From assembly GCA_002311385.1 (NCBI GenBank), contig DCAE01000005.1:50703-78779 (forward strand): DNA of 28,077 nt. The letters are read 5' to 3'. Position 1 is the stretch's first letter. Every line of letters begins with the position of its first letter. The notes beneath the pieces are model-generated. The model did no database searches. It was not told the DNA's origin and worked only from the letters and a program-made list of their open reading frames with translations. Position numbers and translations under genes: made by a program. Below are positions 16,362 through 23,853 of the stretch, in pieces. This stretch comes from Dehalococcoidia bacterium UBA1141 (GTDB lineage Bacteria; Chloroflexota; Dehalococcoidia; Lucifugimonadales; UBA3495).

Positions 16362-17642
16362 ATGGCGAACATGGAGCACGTCCAACTGGCCAAGAAAGGT
16401 CGAGACACCGTTGCCAAGTGGCGAGAAGAGCATCCCAACGATGTTTTGGACCTGAACGCCGCTTACATGAGCTATGTGCGCATGCCTCAGGTCAACCTGA
16501 GCGGAGCTGATATACGAAACTCAGACCTGATGGGGGCCATGTTGCAACGCGCCGACCTGTCTGGCTGTTACCTAAACCCCTGCCACATGTACCACGCTAA
16601 CCTGAAACAGGCGAACTTGAGCAAAGCGTTGATGAACGGCGCCAATCTGCGAGGAGCGGATCTTAGTGGTGCGAATTTGACCGACGCCGACTTGGACCGG
16701 GTCGTCCTTTCCGGCGCGAATCTAACGGGGGCCAACCTCACCGGAGTCAATCTGTCTAGGGCAAACCTCGTGGGCGCCAACTTGACCGACGCAAACCTGA
16801 CCGGCGCAGTCTTGAACCGTGCTACTTTGACCCGGACAATCTTGGCCAACGCAAATTTTCAAGACGCTGATTTCTACGAGGCGGTTTTCCACAACGCCGA
16901 CCTGACCGGCGCCAAGATGGGCGGCAGCATCATGGGCTACACTGTGTTTCAAAAGTGCGACCTTAGTGTCGCGGAAGGTCTGGACAAGATTCGCCACGAC
17001 GCTCCAAGCACCGTGGGCATCGATACATTCTACCGGTCCGGCGGCAAAATCCCGGAGGAGTTTCTTCTGGGGGTTGGCAACCCTGAGTCATTGATTGAAT
17101 TCCAGCGGTCCCTTTTGGGTGTGCCGGTGTCCAAGGAAGACTGTTTTATCTCCTGTGCGGCTCAGGACCGTCAATTCGCTCAGGAGCTGTTAATCGAGTT
17201 GCGAAGCCGAGGGATACGTTGCTGGCTGTTCCCTGAAGACGCCCGAGGTCATGCTTTGGTGGACCGCAAGAGCACCTCGGACCAAGAGGAAGTGGAGCGC
17301 TGGGTCCGGGACTACGACAAACTTGTGGTGGTTTCCAGTCAAGCAGCATTGGATAGTGAAACAATTCGAAACGACATCACCAGCGCCAAAGACGCCCAGT
17401 TCACCAGAGACAGATGGGTCTTGTTCTTGGTCGGGCCAGACGGTGCGGTGGTGGAGCCCAGGGGGCGGGGATTGGGACGGAGCCTGGCTGACGACCATAC
17501 GGTGTTCGACTTGAGGGACAAAAGCGTTTCTACCTACTCGGAGGAAATGAACCGCTTGGCCAAGGCGTTAAATCAAAGCCAACCGGCATCTGCCGGGATG
17601 CCGGTCTCAGAGCTCAGCGAAATGAATCCCAATCAGCTATAG
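16362..17642 (+). CDS. Pentapeptide-repeat protein fused to a C-terminal TIR domain
   Basis: This 426-residue protein begins with a short helical cap (1-35), followed by about 30 A(D/N)LxG-type pentapeptide repeats at 36-200, which should fold into a right-handed square beta-helix. A linker (205-255, with GIDTFYRSGGKIPEEFL) leads to a TIR domain at about 259-400 (CFISCAAQDRQFAQELL, RGIRCWLFPED, YDKLVVVSS). This order is known in bacterial pentapeptide-TIR proteins. The usual SYSSKD box is SCAAQD, losing the aromatic, and the W-x-x-x-E helix that supplies the NADase Glu reads TIRND, so Glu is replaced by Asp at best. No membrane segment is seen. GGAG lies nine bases before the ATG. No partner effector or sensor gene is adjacent. 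Confidence 0.9.
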   Translation: MANMEHVQLAKKGRDTVAKWREEHPNDVLDLNAAYMSYVRMPQVNLSGADIRNSDLMGAMLQRADLSGCYLNPCHMYHANLKQANLSKALMNGANLRGADLSGANLTDADLDRVVLSGANLTGANLTGVNLSRANLVGANLTDANLTGAVLNRATLTRTILANANFQDADFYEAVFHNADLTGAKMGGSIMGYTVFQKCDLSVAEGLDKIRHDAPSTVGIDTFYRSGGKIPEEFLLGVGNPESLIEFQRSLLGVPVSKEDCFISCAAQDRQFAQELLIELRSRGIRCWLFPEDARGHALVDRKSTSDQEEVERWVRDYDKLVVVSSQAALDSETIRNDITSAKDAQFTRDRWVLFLVGPDGAVVEPRGRGLGRSLADDHTVFDLRDKSVSTYSEEMNRLAKALNQSQPASAGMPVSELSEMNPNQL

Positions 17643-17707
17643 GTTTATCCAGAACGTCTAGGTTTAGGCCTGGCGAGGGATTAAGTCTGGCGTGCGAGTC
17701 TAATAAC

Positions 17708-17744
17708 AAAGACCCCGTCCCCATATTATCGGGACGGGGTCTTT
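17708..17744. terminator. Bidirectional intrinsic terminator
   Basis: A 14-bp perfect stem, AAAGACCCCGTCCC pairing with GGGACGGGGTCTTT, surrounds a nine-base loop between the convergent TIR gene (+) and RdhA-like gene 1 (-). It has a T-run on the plus strand, and the A-tract on the left arm gives one on the minus strand. Confidence 0.92.
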
Positions 17745-17775
17745 TAGGATTCACAGCTAGGTGGTCGAAGCTACT

Positions 17776-19050
17776 CTAGATGTAGTCTTCTTCCTCCATC
17801 ATGCCGATGTTGTCCTTATTCTGAGACAAGCCACGAGCAACTTCCTGTCGGAATTCTTCCATCAGTTCGTCGCTGATAACGCCACCGGCTGCAACGGCCT
17901 TTTCTTTGAAGCTCTCAAAGGCCCACTGCTCGGTGTCGCCGTGAGGCATAGCACTGAAGAAATCCCGTTCGAAAACGGGGAGATCGCCAGGGCCGAAGTA
18001 GCCCTTGCCTTCAATCTCATAGCCTTCTAGGTCGTGGGTACCCTTACCCAGAACCTGACCGGTCTCAGCGTAGTGCTGCATTACTTCCTGCATACCGTAC
18101 TTCTGGACGGGGCAGACTTTCATGCAGATACCACAGCCCAAGTAACGGGCCATGACCGGGCGGCAGCGCTTGAAGTAGAGCTTGTTCTTCTCCATGCCCC
18201 TCCACCAAATCTTATCGCGCATGAGGGCACGGCCGGGGCAGCGGTTGACGCAGACCTGGCAGACCTGACAGAAAGCGTGGATTCCATAGTCCACCGGGCC
18301 GTCATAGCTGACGTTGGCATCGGTGGTGATAATCATGATTCGGCACCTTGAACCCACGTGGGGGGTCAACAGGTATCCGCAAGCTCCCAGCTGACCGAGG
18401 CCGGCTGCTACAAACATGGGAATGTAAGGGCCGGTGTTGTCGTTGGGGCTGTGGACCTGGCCGTGATAGCCCAATGTATTGATGTAGTTGACCAACTCCA
18501 AAGCTGCTGCGCCTTCCGTTCGGTAGGTGCTGGAGTGGACAATCTCAGCATCGATGCTGGGGATGGTCTGGGTGGGCTCGAAATCCTGCTCGTAAGCCAA
18601 GCAGATTGCGTGCTCGAACTGTACCCATTCTTTCTTGCTGGCGTAAGAGTACCGGTGATCATAATTGGTGATACCAACTTCCAAGAAACCCAACTCGCGG
18701 GCTTTGGATTTGATCTGCTCGGTGACGTCGCTGCCGCTAGCAGATGACGTGGGCTCTTGTTCCGCGCTCATGCGGGCGGCCATTATCAACGGCCGGTTCA
18801 GCTTGTCGTGTTCTTTGCGGATTTCCCGCATTTCCACGTGCTGATCCCGTATCGCGTTGGCCCAGTCGCGCGAAGCCCTTTCGTCGATATTCATCGTTTC
18901 CAGGGGGTATTCTCGAGAGTACCAATCAACCTCACGGTTGTTTATGGGAATACCAGGTACTGTCTCCAACTCCTCAGGAACCGGAATCGTTACTGAGGCG
19001 TCGCTGAGGCTTTTACCGGGTCGAACTACCTCGTGGCCAATTTTCAGCAT
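17776..19050 (-). CDS. RdhA-like double [4Fe-4S] oxidoreductase, copy 1 (putative cytoplasmic reductive dehalogenase)
   Basis: The 424-residue protein starts at the ATG 19048-19050, preceded by GGGAGG. Cluster motifs match reductive dehalogenases and epoxyqueuosine reductase: C261-x2-C264-x2-C267-x3-C271-P and C296...C306-x2-C309-x3-C313-P. Upstream, GFLEVGI (about 121-127) and AAGLGQLGACGYLLTPH (215-231) match the corrinoid-binding region of RdhA/QueG. The first 95 residues, rich in charged helices, are not a Tat signal, and no RdhB anchor gene is present, so it is cytoplasmic and probably not respiratory in the Dehalococcoides manner. It is collinear with copy 2, about 78% identical by hand count over residues 1-340. 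Alternatives are a corrinoid reductase of other chemistry. Substrate unknown. Confidence 0.8.
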   Translation of the reverse strand: MLKIGHEVVRPGKSLSDASVTIPVPEELETVPGIPINNREVDWYSREYPLETMNIDERASRDWANAIRDQHVEMREIRKEHDKLNRPLIMAARMSAEQEPTSSASGSDVTEQIKSKARELGFLEVGITNYDHRYSYASKKEWVQFEHAICLAYEQDFEPTQTIPSIDAEIVHSSTYRTEGAAALELVNYINTLGYHGQVHSPNDNTGPYIPMFVAAGLGQLGACGYLLTPHVGSRCRIMIITTDANVSYDGPVDYGIHAFCQVCQVCVNRCPGRALMRDKIWWRGMEKNKLYFKRCRPVMARYLGCGICMKVCPVQKYGMQEVMQHYAETGQVLGKGTHDLEGYEIEGKGYFGPGDLPVFERDFFSAMPHGDTEQWAFESFKEKAVAAGGVISDELMEEFRQEVARGLSQNKDNIGMMEEEDYI

Positions 19051-19104
19051 GCCTTTCCCTCCCAAAATGAGGATACCCCGACTATCGGGGCATTGCCTGA
19101 GCAC

Positions 19105-19133
19105 AGATTACCCGTTGGTAATTTATTTGTCAA
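19105..19133 (-). promoter_or_regulatory. Promoter of RdhA-like gene 1
   Basis: Read on the minus strand, TTGACA (19128-19133) is followed after 17 bases by TAATCT (19105-19110), 54 bases before the gene start. The -35 is a perfect consensus, and the same -10 variant with the same -35 occurs before copy 2. Confidence 0.6.
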
Positions 19134-19155
19134 CCCTATTTAATAGCCATTCTTG

Positions 19156-19172
19156 TATTCGAAAATCGAATA
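19156..19172. promoter_or_regulatory. Operator-like inverted repeat upstream of the copy 1 promoter
   Basis: TATTCGA (19156-19162) and TCGAATA (19166-19172) are perfect 7-bp arms around AAA. The site lies 22 bases upstream of the -35 element, a position typical of an activator site. The same sequence does not occur before copy 2. Confidence 0.45.
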
Positions 19173-19310
19173 TATAGAACATGAATTCTTGATAGTGATG
19201 GGAGTTTTTCTCGCAGGGTTTGGGTATGCTGGTTGCACGGCCACTTTTAGTGGGGTTGGTAGCCGTTCTTGTGAATCTAATGATACCTGCCAAGTCTGAT
19301 TCTATAAATT

Positions 19311-19346
19311 AAAGTCAGCAGGCTCATTATTGAGCCTGCTGACTTT
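19311..19346 (-). terminator. Terminator after RdhA-like gene 2
   Basis: A 16-bp perfect stem (AAAGTCAGCAGGCTCA with its exact complement) closes a four-base loop, and the minus strand continues with TTTAATTTAT. It ends the copy 2 transcript about 68 bases after its stop, so copies 1 and 2 are mainly transcribed separately. Confidence 0.9.
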
Positions 19347-19373
19347 GGTGTCTTGCCACACTCCGGCACCGAC

Positions 19374-19398
19374 AGAGACCGGCTTTGGTCTCTTTTTT
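19374..19398 (+). terminator. Second hairpin with T-run just past RdhA-like gene 2
   Basis: AGAGACC (19374-19380) and GGTCTCT (19387-19393) pair around GGCTTT and run into TTTTT on the plus strand. As an intrinsic terminator it would block rightward transcription entering copy 2 from the opposite side; on the minus strand it has no following T-run. Confidence 0.55.
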
Positions 19399-19413
19399 GT
19401 TTGCGATTAGCGC

Positions 19414-20691
19414 TTAGATATAATCGGCGTCCTGGTCCATCATCGCCACTACGTCAGCGGTACCCAGTCGCATAGCATCTGTGAGTTGCTCTTTCAGATC
19501 AGAGAGCATTTCGTCGGACACGACGCCGCCGGCAGCCCTGGCTTTCTCTTTGAAGGAATCGAAAGCCCATTGGTCCGAGCTCCCCCGGGGCATATCGAAG
19601 AAATTCCGGTCAAACACGGGCAACTCGCCGGGGCCGAAGTATCCCTTGCCTTCCAATTCGTAACCCTCCAGGTCGTGGGTTCCCTTGCCCAGTACCTGTC
19701 CGGTTTCGGCGTAATGCTCTAATACGTTCTTGAGGCCGTACTTTTGAATGGGGCATACCTTCATGCAGATGCCGCACCCCAAGTAACGTGCCATGACCGG
19801 GCGGCAGCGCTTGAAGTACAACTTGTGCTTTTCCAGCCCACGCCACCAGACCTTATCCCGCATCAGGGCGCGGCCGGGGCATCTGTTGACGCAAACCTGA
19901 CATACCTGGCAGAAGGCGTGGATGCCGTAGTCCACTGGTTTGTCGTAGGTGACATTGGCATCGGTTGTAATGATGATAATTCGGTTCCTGGGGCCAGCGT
20001 GTGGCGTCAGCAGATATCCGCACGCACCCAACTGTCCCAGACCCGCGGCTACGTGCATGGGAATCATTGGTCCCGTGGCGTCGCCCGAGTGGATGACGTG
20101 GCAACGGTAGCCGATTGAACGTATGTAGTCACCCAACTCCAAGGCGGCGGCAGCCTGCGTCCGGTACGTGCTGGAGTGGACAATCTCGGCGTCGACGCTG
20201 GGTATGGTCTGCGTCGGTTCAAAGTCCTGCTCGTAGGCCATGCAGATGGCCGTGGGAAGCGCGGTGAAACCACGCTTGGCGGTGTACTCATAGCGGACGT
20301 CATACTCGGTGAATCCCACTTCCAAGAAACCCAACTGACGCGCCTTGTTTTTTATCTCCTGGGTCACGTCATCGCCCGAGGGTTCTGCCGTAGGCTCAAT
20401 CTCAGCGGTCATTCGCCCTGCGATAATCAGGTTGCGGTTCAGCTTGTCGTGCTCTTTACGGATTTCCCGCATCTCAGCGTGCTGATCCCTGAGGAGGTTG
20501 GCCCAGTCCCGTGAAGCCCTTTCCGAGGTGTTCATTGTTTCCAGGGGGTATTCTCGAGCGTACCAGTCCACTTCCCTTTTGTTCATGGGAATCCCGGGCA
20601 CTGTTTCCAGTTCTTCGGGAACGGGAATCGTGACATCCGGCTCTCCGTAGGTTTTACCGGGTCTGACAACCTCATGGCCTATCTTTAGCAT
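19414..20691 (-). CDS. RdhA-like double [4Fe-4S] oxidoreductase, copy 2
   Basis: The 425-residue paralog of the downstream gene starts at ATG 20689-20691, eight bases after GGGAGGAA. All eight cluster Cys are conserved at the same numbers (261, 264, 267, 271, 296, 306, 309, 313), and residues 211-340 differ from copy 1 at only about 16 of 130 positions. Differences concentrate at about 127-151 and 187-209, which precede the cluster domain and lie in the putative corrinoid/substrate part, so substrate divergence is plausible. No Tat signal or lipoprotein signal is present. It lies 278 bases downstream of a TPP enzyme gene on the same strand but has its own promoter. As for copy 1, function as dehalogenase is inference from motifs. 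Confidence 0.8.
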   Translation of the reverse strand: MLKIGHEVVRPGKTYGEPDVTIPVPEELETVPGIPMNKREVDWYAREYPLETMNTSERASRDWANLLRDQHAEMREIRKEHDKLNRNLIIAGRMTAEIEPTAEPSGDDVTQEIKNKARQLGFLEVGFTEYDVRYEYTAKRGFTALPTAICMAYEQDFEPTQTIPSVDAEIVHSSTYRTQAAAALELGDYIRSIGYRCHVIHSGDATGPMIPMHVAAGLGQLGACGYLLTPHAGPRNRIIIITTDANVTYDKPVDYGIHAFCQVCQVCVNRCPGRALMRDKVWWRGLEKHKLYFKRCRPVMARYLGCGICMKVCPIQKYGLKNVLEHYAETGQVLGKGTHDLEGYELEGKGYFGPGELPVFDRNFFDMPRGSSDQWAFDSFKEKARAAGGVVSDEMLSDLKEQLTDAMRLGTADVVAMMDQDADYI

Positions 20692-20786
20692 GTCATTTCC
20701 TCCCAATATTTTCGTCAATAATCATTTGCCAAGAACTGGCATACGCAGTTGCTAGCAACCAAAACAAACGGTATGAATTCAAACGA

Positions 20787-20816
20787 AGATTAAACCAGCG
20801 GAAGGCTAAATGTCAA
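20787..20816 (-). promoter_or_regulatory. Promoter of RdhA-like gene 2
   Basis: On the minus strand TTGACA (20811-20816) and TAATCT (20787-20792) are 18 bases apart, about 95 bases before the start codon. The hexamers are identical to those of copy 1. The surrounding gap (20692-20969) is AT-rich and holds no gene or clear terminator for the upstream TPP enzyme. Confidence 0.55.
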
Positions 20817-20969
20817 TATAAATAGGTTCTTTCTTCAGACATTAATCATTCGTATGGCAAGTGGCGTCGATAGTTAACATTTATTTGAGATTTTGTGACG
20901 AATTACGGTAACATGATTACGAGAAAATACTGCGTAGTAAATGTGATGGCCGTGTGACGTTAAGCGCTG

Positions 20970-22655
20970 TTAGCCTCCCCGGCGCCGGTTAATCATCGCT
21001 TCAGCCAAGGGACTGGCCCCGGAACGCACCACGGTGTTGACCAACGAAGGCATTCCTGACGCCAAAGCTCGGGAAACCGCAGGGGCCACCTGATTGGGGG
21101 TTTCGACGAACTCGGTATAGCAACCCATGGCTTCAATCATCTTGTCGTAGCGCACTTCGCGCAGGTCTGTGGCCACTGCCCGGTCATAGTAGGCTAGTTG
21201 GAAAGTCTTATCGATTCCCCATGTTCCGTCGTTGCCCATGACGGTGGTGATGGGAATGTTATGCCTTATGCAGGTGTCGTATTCCATGGCGTAGAAACCG
21301 AATGCGCCGTCCCCTATGAAAACTAAGACTTTGCTATTGGGAAGAGCAAGCTTGGCCGCCATGCCGTAGGGTATGCTGGCGCCCAGATGGCTCAATGGTC
21401 CTAGGCGAATGAAGTGTCCCGGCTTGCGGGCTTTTAGGTAGGACCGGCCGAATTGAACGTAATCTCCGCCGTCCATAACGATAACGGTGTCCTTATCAAT
21501 GAGGTCTTCCAAGCCTTTGTACACGTCCATGGGGTGCATGGGCAACTCGCCGTTGGGCCGGTCGTTCAAGTTCTGATGCCAATCGGCCCGGTCGGTGCGT
21601 AGCTGTTCCAACCAAGGTCTGATGTTTTCTTTTGATCCTGATCCGCTGGCGCCGGACTTGCTGGCATCCGTAATTTGCTCAACTATGGCGCCCAAGTCCC
21701 CCAGCAACCCCACAGAAACGCCCCGGTTGCGGCCAATCTCCGCCGGAGAGGGGTCGGCCTGGATTATCTTGGCTTCGTCGCTGAAGACGCCGCCGTACCG
21801 ATAGCGGTGGTCCATCCTTTTCCCCAGCAGCAGCACAACATCGGCTTCCCGGAAGCGCCGTGCTGTGGGATTCAAGGCACCGTCGGCATATCCAAAGCAA
21901 AGAGGGTGTTCGTCGTCCAGTAGTCCCCTGGCCTGTTCCACGGTGAAAACCGGCATTCCGGTGGTCTCCGCCAGTGCTTCCATCTGCTCGGGAGAGACGG
22001 CATAACGGGCAGGGTTCCCGGCAATGATTACCGGGCGTTTCGCATTCCTTAATAATGAAGCGGCTTCTTCAATCAATGAGGGGTCGCCCTGAGAGCGGCC
22101 CTGTTGCCGGTACTCTCGAGGGAGCCAGCGAGGAAGTTCCTCCTCGGAAATCGCCATCTCCTGTATATCTATGGGCAAGGTGAGATGGACCGGACCGGGC
22201 CTTCCGGACATTGCGGTGCGGAATGCCGTGGCCACAAATTCCGCGATTCGGGTCTTGTCATGAATCATCCATGACCCTTTTGTCACCGGAGCGGCCATGG
22301 CTACTTGGTCAATCTCTTGGAAGGTGGTCATGCCTTTTTCCGGCAGTTCGGCACAACCGGCTACGAAGATCACCGGGCTCTCCGAGGTGAAAATCGCAGG
22401 CAGAGCGGAAATTGCATTGGAGAAACCGGGGCCGCCGGTGAACATGCCCACCGCCGGTCGGCCGGTAATCCTGGCATAACCATCGGCCATGTGCAGCGCC
22501 GCCCCCTCATGCCTGGTATCGATGAATTCGATGCCCTCGTCGGCCGCAGCCTCAACCAGAGGTAAAATTGTGTCACCGACGATGGTGAATACTTTCTCGA
22601 TTCCTTCTTGTTTCAAGCACCTTATGAATAGGTGGGCCCCGGTGAGGCTGGCCAT
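20970..22655 (-). CDS. Thiamine-diphosphate-dependent enzyme (acetolactate synthase/oxalyl-CoA decarboxylase-like)
   Basis: The protein has 561 residues from ATG 22653-22655, with GGAGGAG about eight bases upstream; a longer frame exists but lacks family sequence. Three-domain layout: the N-terminal pyrimidine domain holds catalytic Glu50 (DTRHEGAALHMADGYAR), the middle domain is at about 190-330, and the C-terminal PP domain carries GDG (448-450) through Asn475-Asp476, the Mg-TPP motif. Similar enzymes include acetolactate synthase large subunit, benzoylformate decarboxylase, 2-hydroxyacyl-CoA lyase and oxalyl-CoA decarboxylase. No regulatory small subunit or other branched-chain gene is near, so a biosynthetic AHAS role is unlikely. 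A Ser/Gly linker (about 332-341) lies between the middle and PP domains. Substrate unresolved. Confidence 0.87.
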   Translation of the reverse strand: MASLTGAHLFIRCLKQEGIEKVFTIVGDTILPLVEAAADEGIEFIDTRHEGAALHMADGYARITGRPAVGMFTGGPGFSNAISALPAIFTSESPVIFVAGCAELPEKGMTTFQEIDQVAMAAPVTKGSWMIHDKTRIAEFVATAFRTAMSGRPGPVHLTLPIDIQEMAISEEELPRWLPREYRQQGRSQGDPSLIEEAASLLRNAKRPVIIAGNPARYAVSPEQMEALAETTGMPVFTVEQARGLLDDEHPLCFGYADGALNPTARRFREADVVLLLGKRMDHRYRYGGVFSDEAKIIQADPSPAEIGRNRGVSVGLLGDLGAIVEQITDASKSGASGSGSKENIRPWLEQLRTDRADWHQNLNDRPNGELPMHPMDVYKGLEDLIDKDTVIVMDGGDYVQFGRSYLKARKPGHFIRLGPLSHLGASIPYGMAAKLALPNSKVLVFIGDGAFGFYAMEYDTCIRHNIPITTVMGNDGTWGIDKTFQLAYYDRAVATDLREVRYDKMIEAMGCYTEFVETPNQVAPAVSRALASGMPSLVNTVVRSGASPLAEAMINRRRGG

Positions 22656-22878
22656 GTCTCTCTCCTCCGTGTGATGGGTCGTTGATGATGCCGGTTGCGC
22701 TGAGGCCAGAAAACCGCGCGACATGAATAGAAAACATCAAGATGGTAACATTGCCTCGACAGCGCCGGCACGTAGAGCTTACCGGCACCGCCAATATCCA
22801 GCAAGGGGAGAAGTTGAAGCTTGAATCGGATGCCGCTTATGAAAAGTTCTTCTCGGAATAGAAGATTTTGTGTCAAAC

Positions 22879-22909
22879 TTGCCTTGATTCCTGCTGGAAT
22901 TCAAGGCAA
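22879..22909. promoter_or_regulatory. Long hairpin in the divergent gap 22656-23051
   Basis: TTGCCTTGATTCC (22879-22891) and GGAATTCAAGGCAA (22896-22909) pair over 13 bp with one bulge around TGCT. It lies between the divergent TPP-enzyme gene and the broken small gene. No T-run follows on either strand, so a regulator site or leader structure is more likely than a terminator. The remaining sequence of this 396-base gap shows no gene. Confidence 0.4.
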
Positions 22910-23051
22910 CATATCGTCGTTAATGGCCGCTCGATTAGGCTAAAGACGGGGATACGTATCGCCGATTGACACTCCAGAGATCGCCAATCAGGATGGAGAA
23001 CTAGCAGTGGGCTTAGGTTTCTTCTGACATTATGCTGAGGGAGAATCCAGG

Positions 23052-23314
23052 ATGGTAATAACCTACATTGATGGAGAAAAAGTTGTACACGAGCGGCCAG
23101 CAAAATATCAAGTTAAAATGAAGGTGCCCGGGCCATCGCTCGTCAAATTGACGCTATCGATACCGAGGAGCTTGAGTATTATTGGGGTAAGGCAATATCA
23201 AAGGAATCGAAAGTTGATCAGTGGCTTTCGTTAGTGGAACCTTATGCTAAGAAATCTCTGAAAGATAATCCATTAAACGTGGGTGAAATGGTTCGAAGAA
23301 TCCTATCCAATTAG
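23052..23314 (+). pseudogene. Small unknown gene split by a -1 frame change
   Basis: An ATG with GAGGGAGAA upstream opens a frame beginning MVITYIDGEKVVHERPAKYQ. Protein-like sequence then continues in the -1 frame (ARAIARQIDAIDTEELEYYW..., ending NVGEMVRRILSN) to a TAG at 23312-23314. The simplest junction is the A4 run at 23115-23118: one more A there gives a single ORF of about 87 residues. The original frame instead runs on into low-quality basic sequence. I do not recognise the family; it is a small, charged, helical protein. It ends six bases before the Vsr-like gene, so the two were probably an operon. Either a real mutation or an assembly error explains the break. Confidence 0.5.
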
Positions 23315-23319
23315 TCACA

Positions 23320-23771
23320 TTGAAGGCCAAATTGGCAGTGATCAGGGACAAGCAAACAACCTATCGAATCATGTCGGCCATCAAGTCCCGTAATACCGTG
23401 CCTGAGAGATTGTTGGGCAAGGCTTTGTGGGCCTTAGGACTACGCTACAGAAAGCACTTCCCGATTGAAGGGAAGCCTGATTTCGGTTTCAAGAGAGCCA
23501 AGTTAGCGGTATTTTGCGATGGTGATTTTTGGCACGGTAACAATTGGCGGGTGCGGGGATTGCCTAGCTTCGATGCGGATCTGGCGTCATACAGCGATTT
23601 TTGGCGAAAAAAATCAAACGAAACGTGGATAGGGATCAACGGGTTACTCGATATCTGTCGGACAAAGGGTGGCTGGTAATACGTCTGTGGGAAAGTGACA
23701 TCAGGAGAAACCCTGAGGAATGTGCCCACCAAATTCTGGATGCTTATCAAGCTCGTCAATGCTCGAACTGA
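23320..23771 (+). pseudogene. Vsr-like mismatch/very-short-patch endonuclease, frameshifted at an A7 run
   Basis: The first part, from a TTG at 23320, reads as a Vsr-type nuclease: MSAIKSRNTVPERLLGKALW, LGLRYRKHF, GKPDFGF with the metal-binding Asp, and AVFCDGDFWHG. At 23607-23613 (A7) the frame breaks and the expected continuation appears in the -1 frame: IKRNVDRDQRVTRYL, GWLVIRLWESDI, NPEECA, ending at TGA 23769-23771. Joined, it is about 150 residues, the normal Vsr length. The A7 run is arranged A_AAA_AAA relative to the incoming frame, the classic -1 slippery heptamer, so programmed frameshifting is formally possible, although I see no strong downstream hairpin. GCFWHxH of E. coli Vsr is DGDFWHG here. 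No cytosine methyltransferase gene is adjacent. Confidence 0.72.
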
Positions 23772-23853
23772 TCCGACTATCTTTGAGCCGTTTAATCGAT
23801 CTCCATTCTCTGATCAGATTTGGACTAGTTTATCCCGTGAATTAGTGGGCACC

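Noticed and set aside
16362..17050. Tandem DNA repeat or CRISPR-like array in the TIR gene
   Set aside because: The 15-base periodicity is explained by pentapeptide-repeat codons in a continuous frame.
20692..20969. Cobalamin riboswitch before the RdhA-like genes
   Set aside because: I looked for a B12-box-like segment in both upstream gaps and found none; only promoter hexamers and AT-rich sequence are visible.
23695..23853. 53-codon N-terminal extension of rsmI
   Set aside because: It overlaps the -1 frame tail of the Vsr-like gene, and RsmI proteins start at the MGTLFIIGTPIGN segment.
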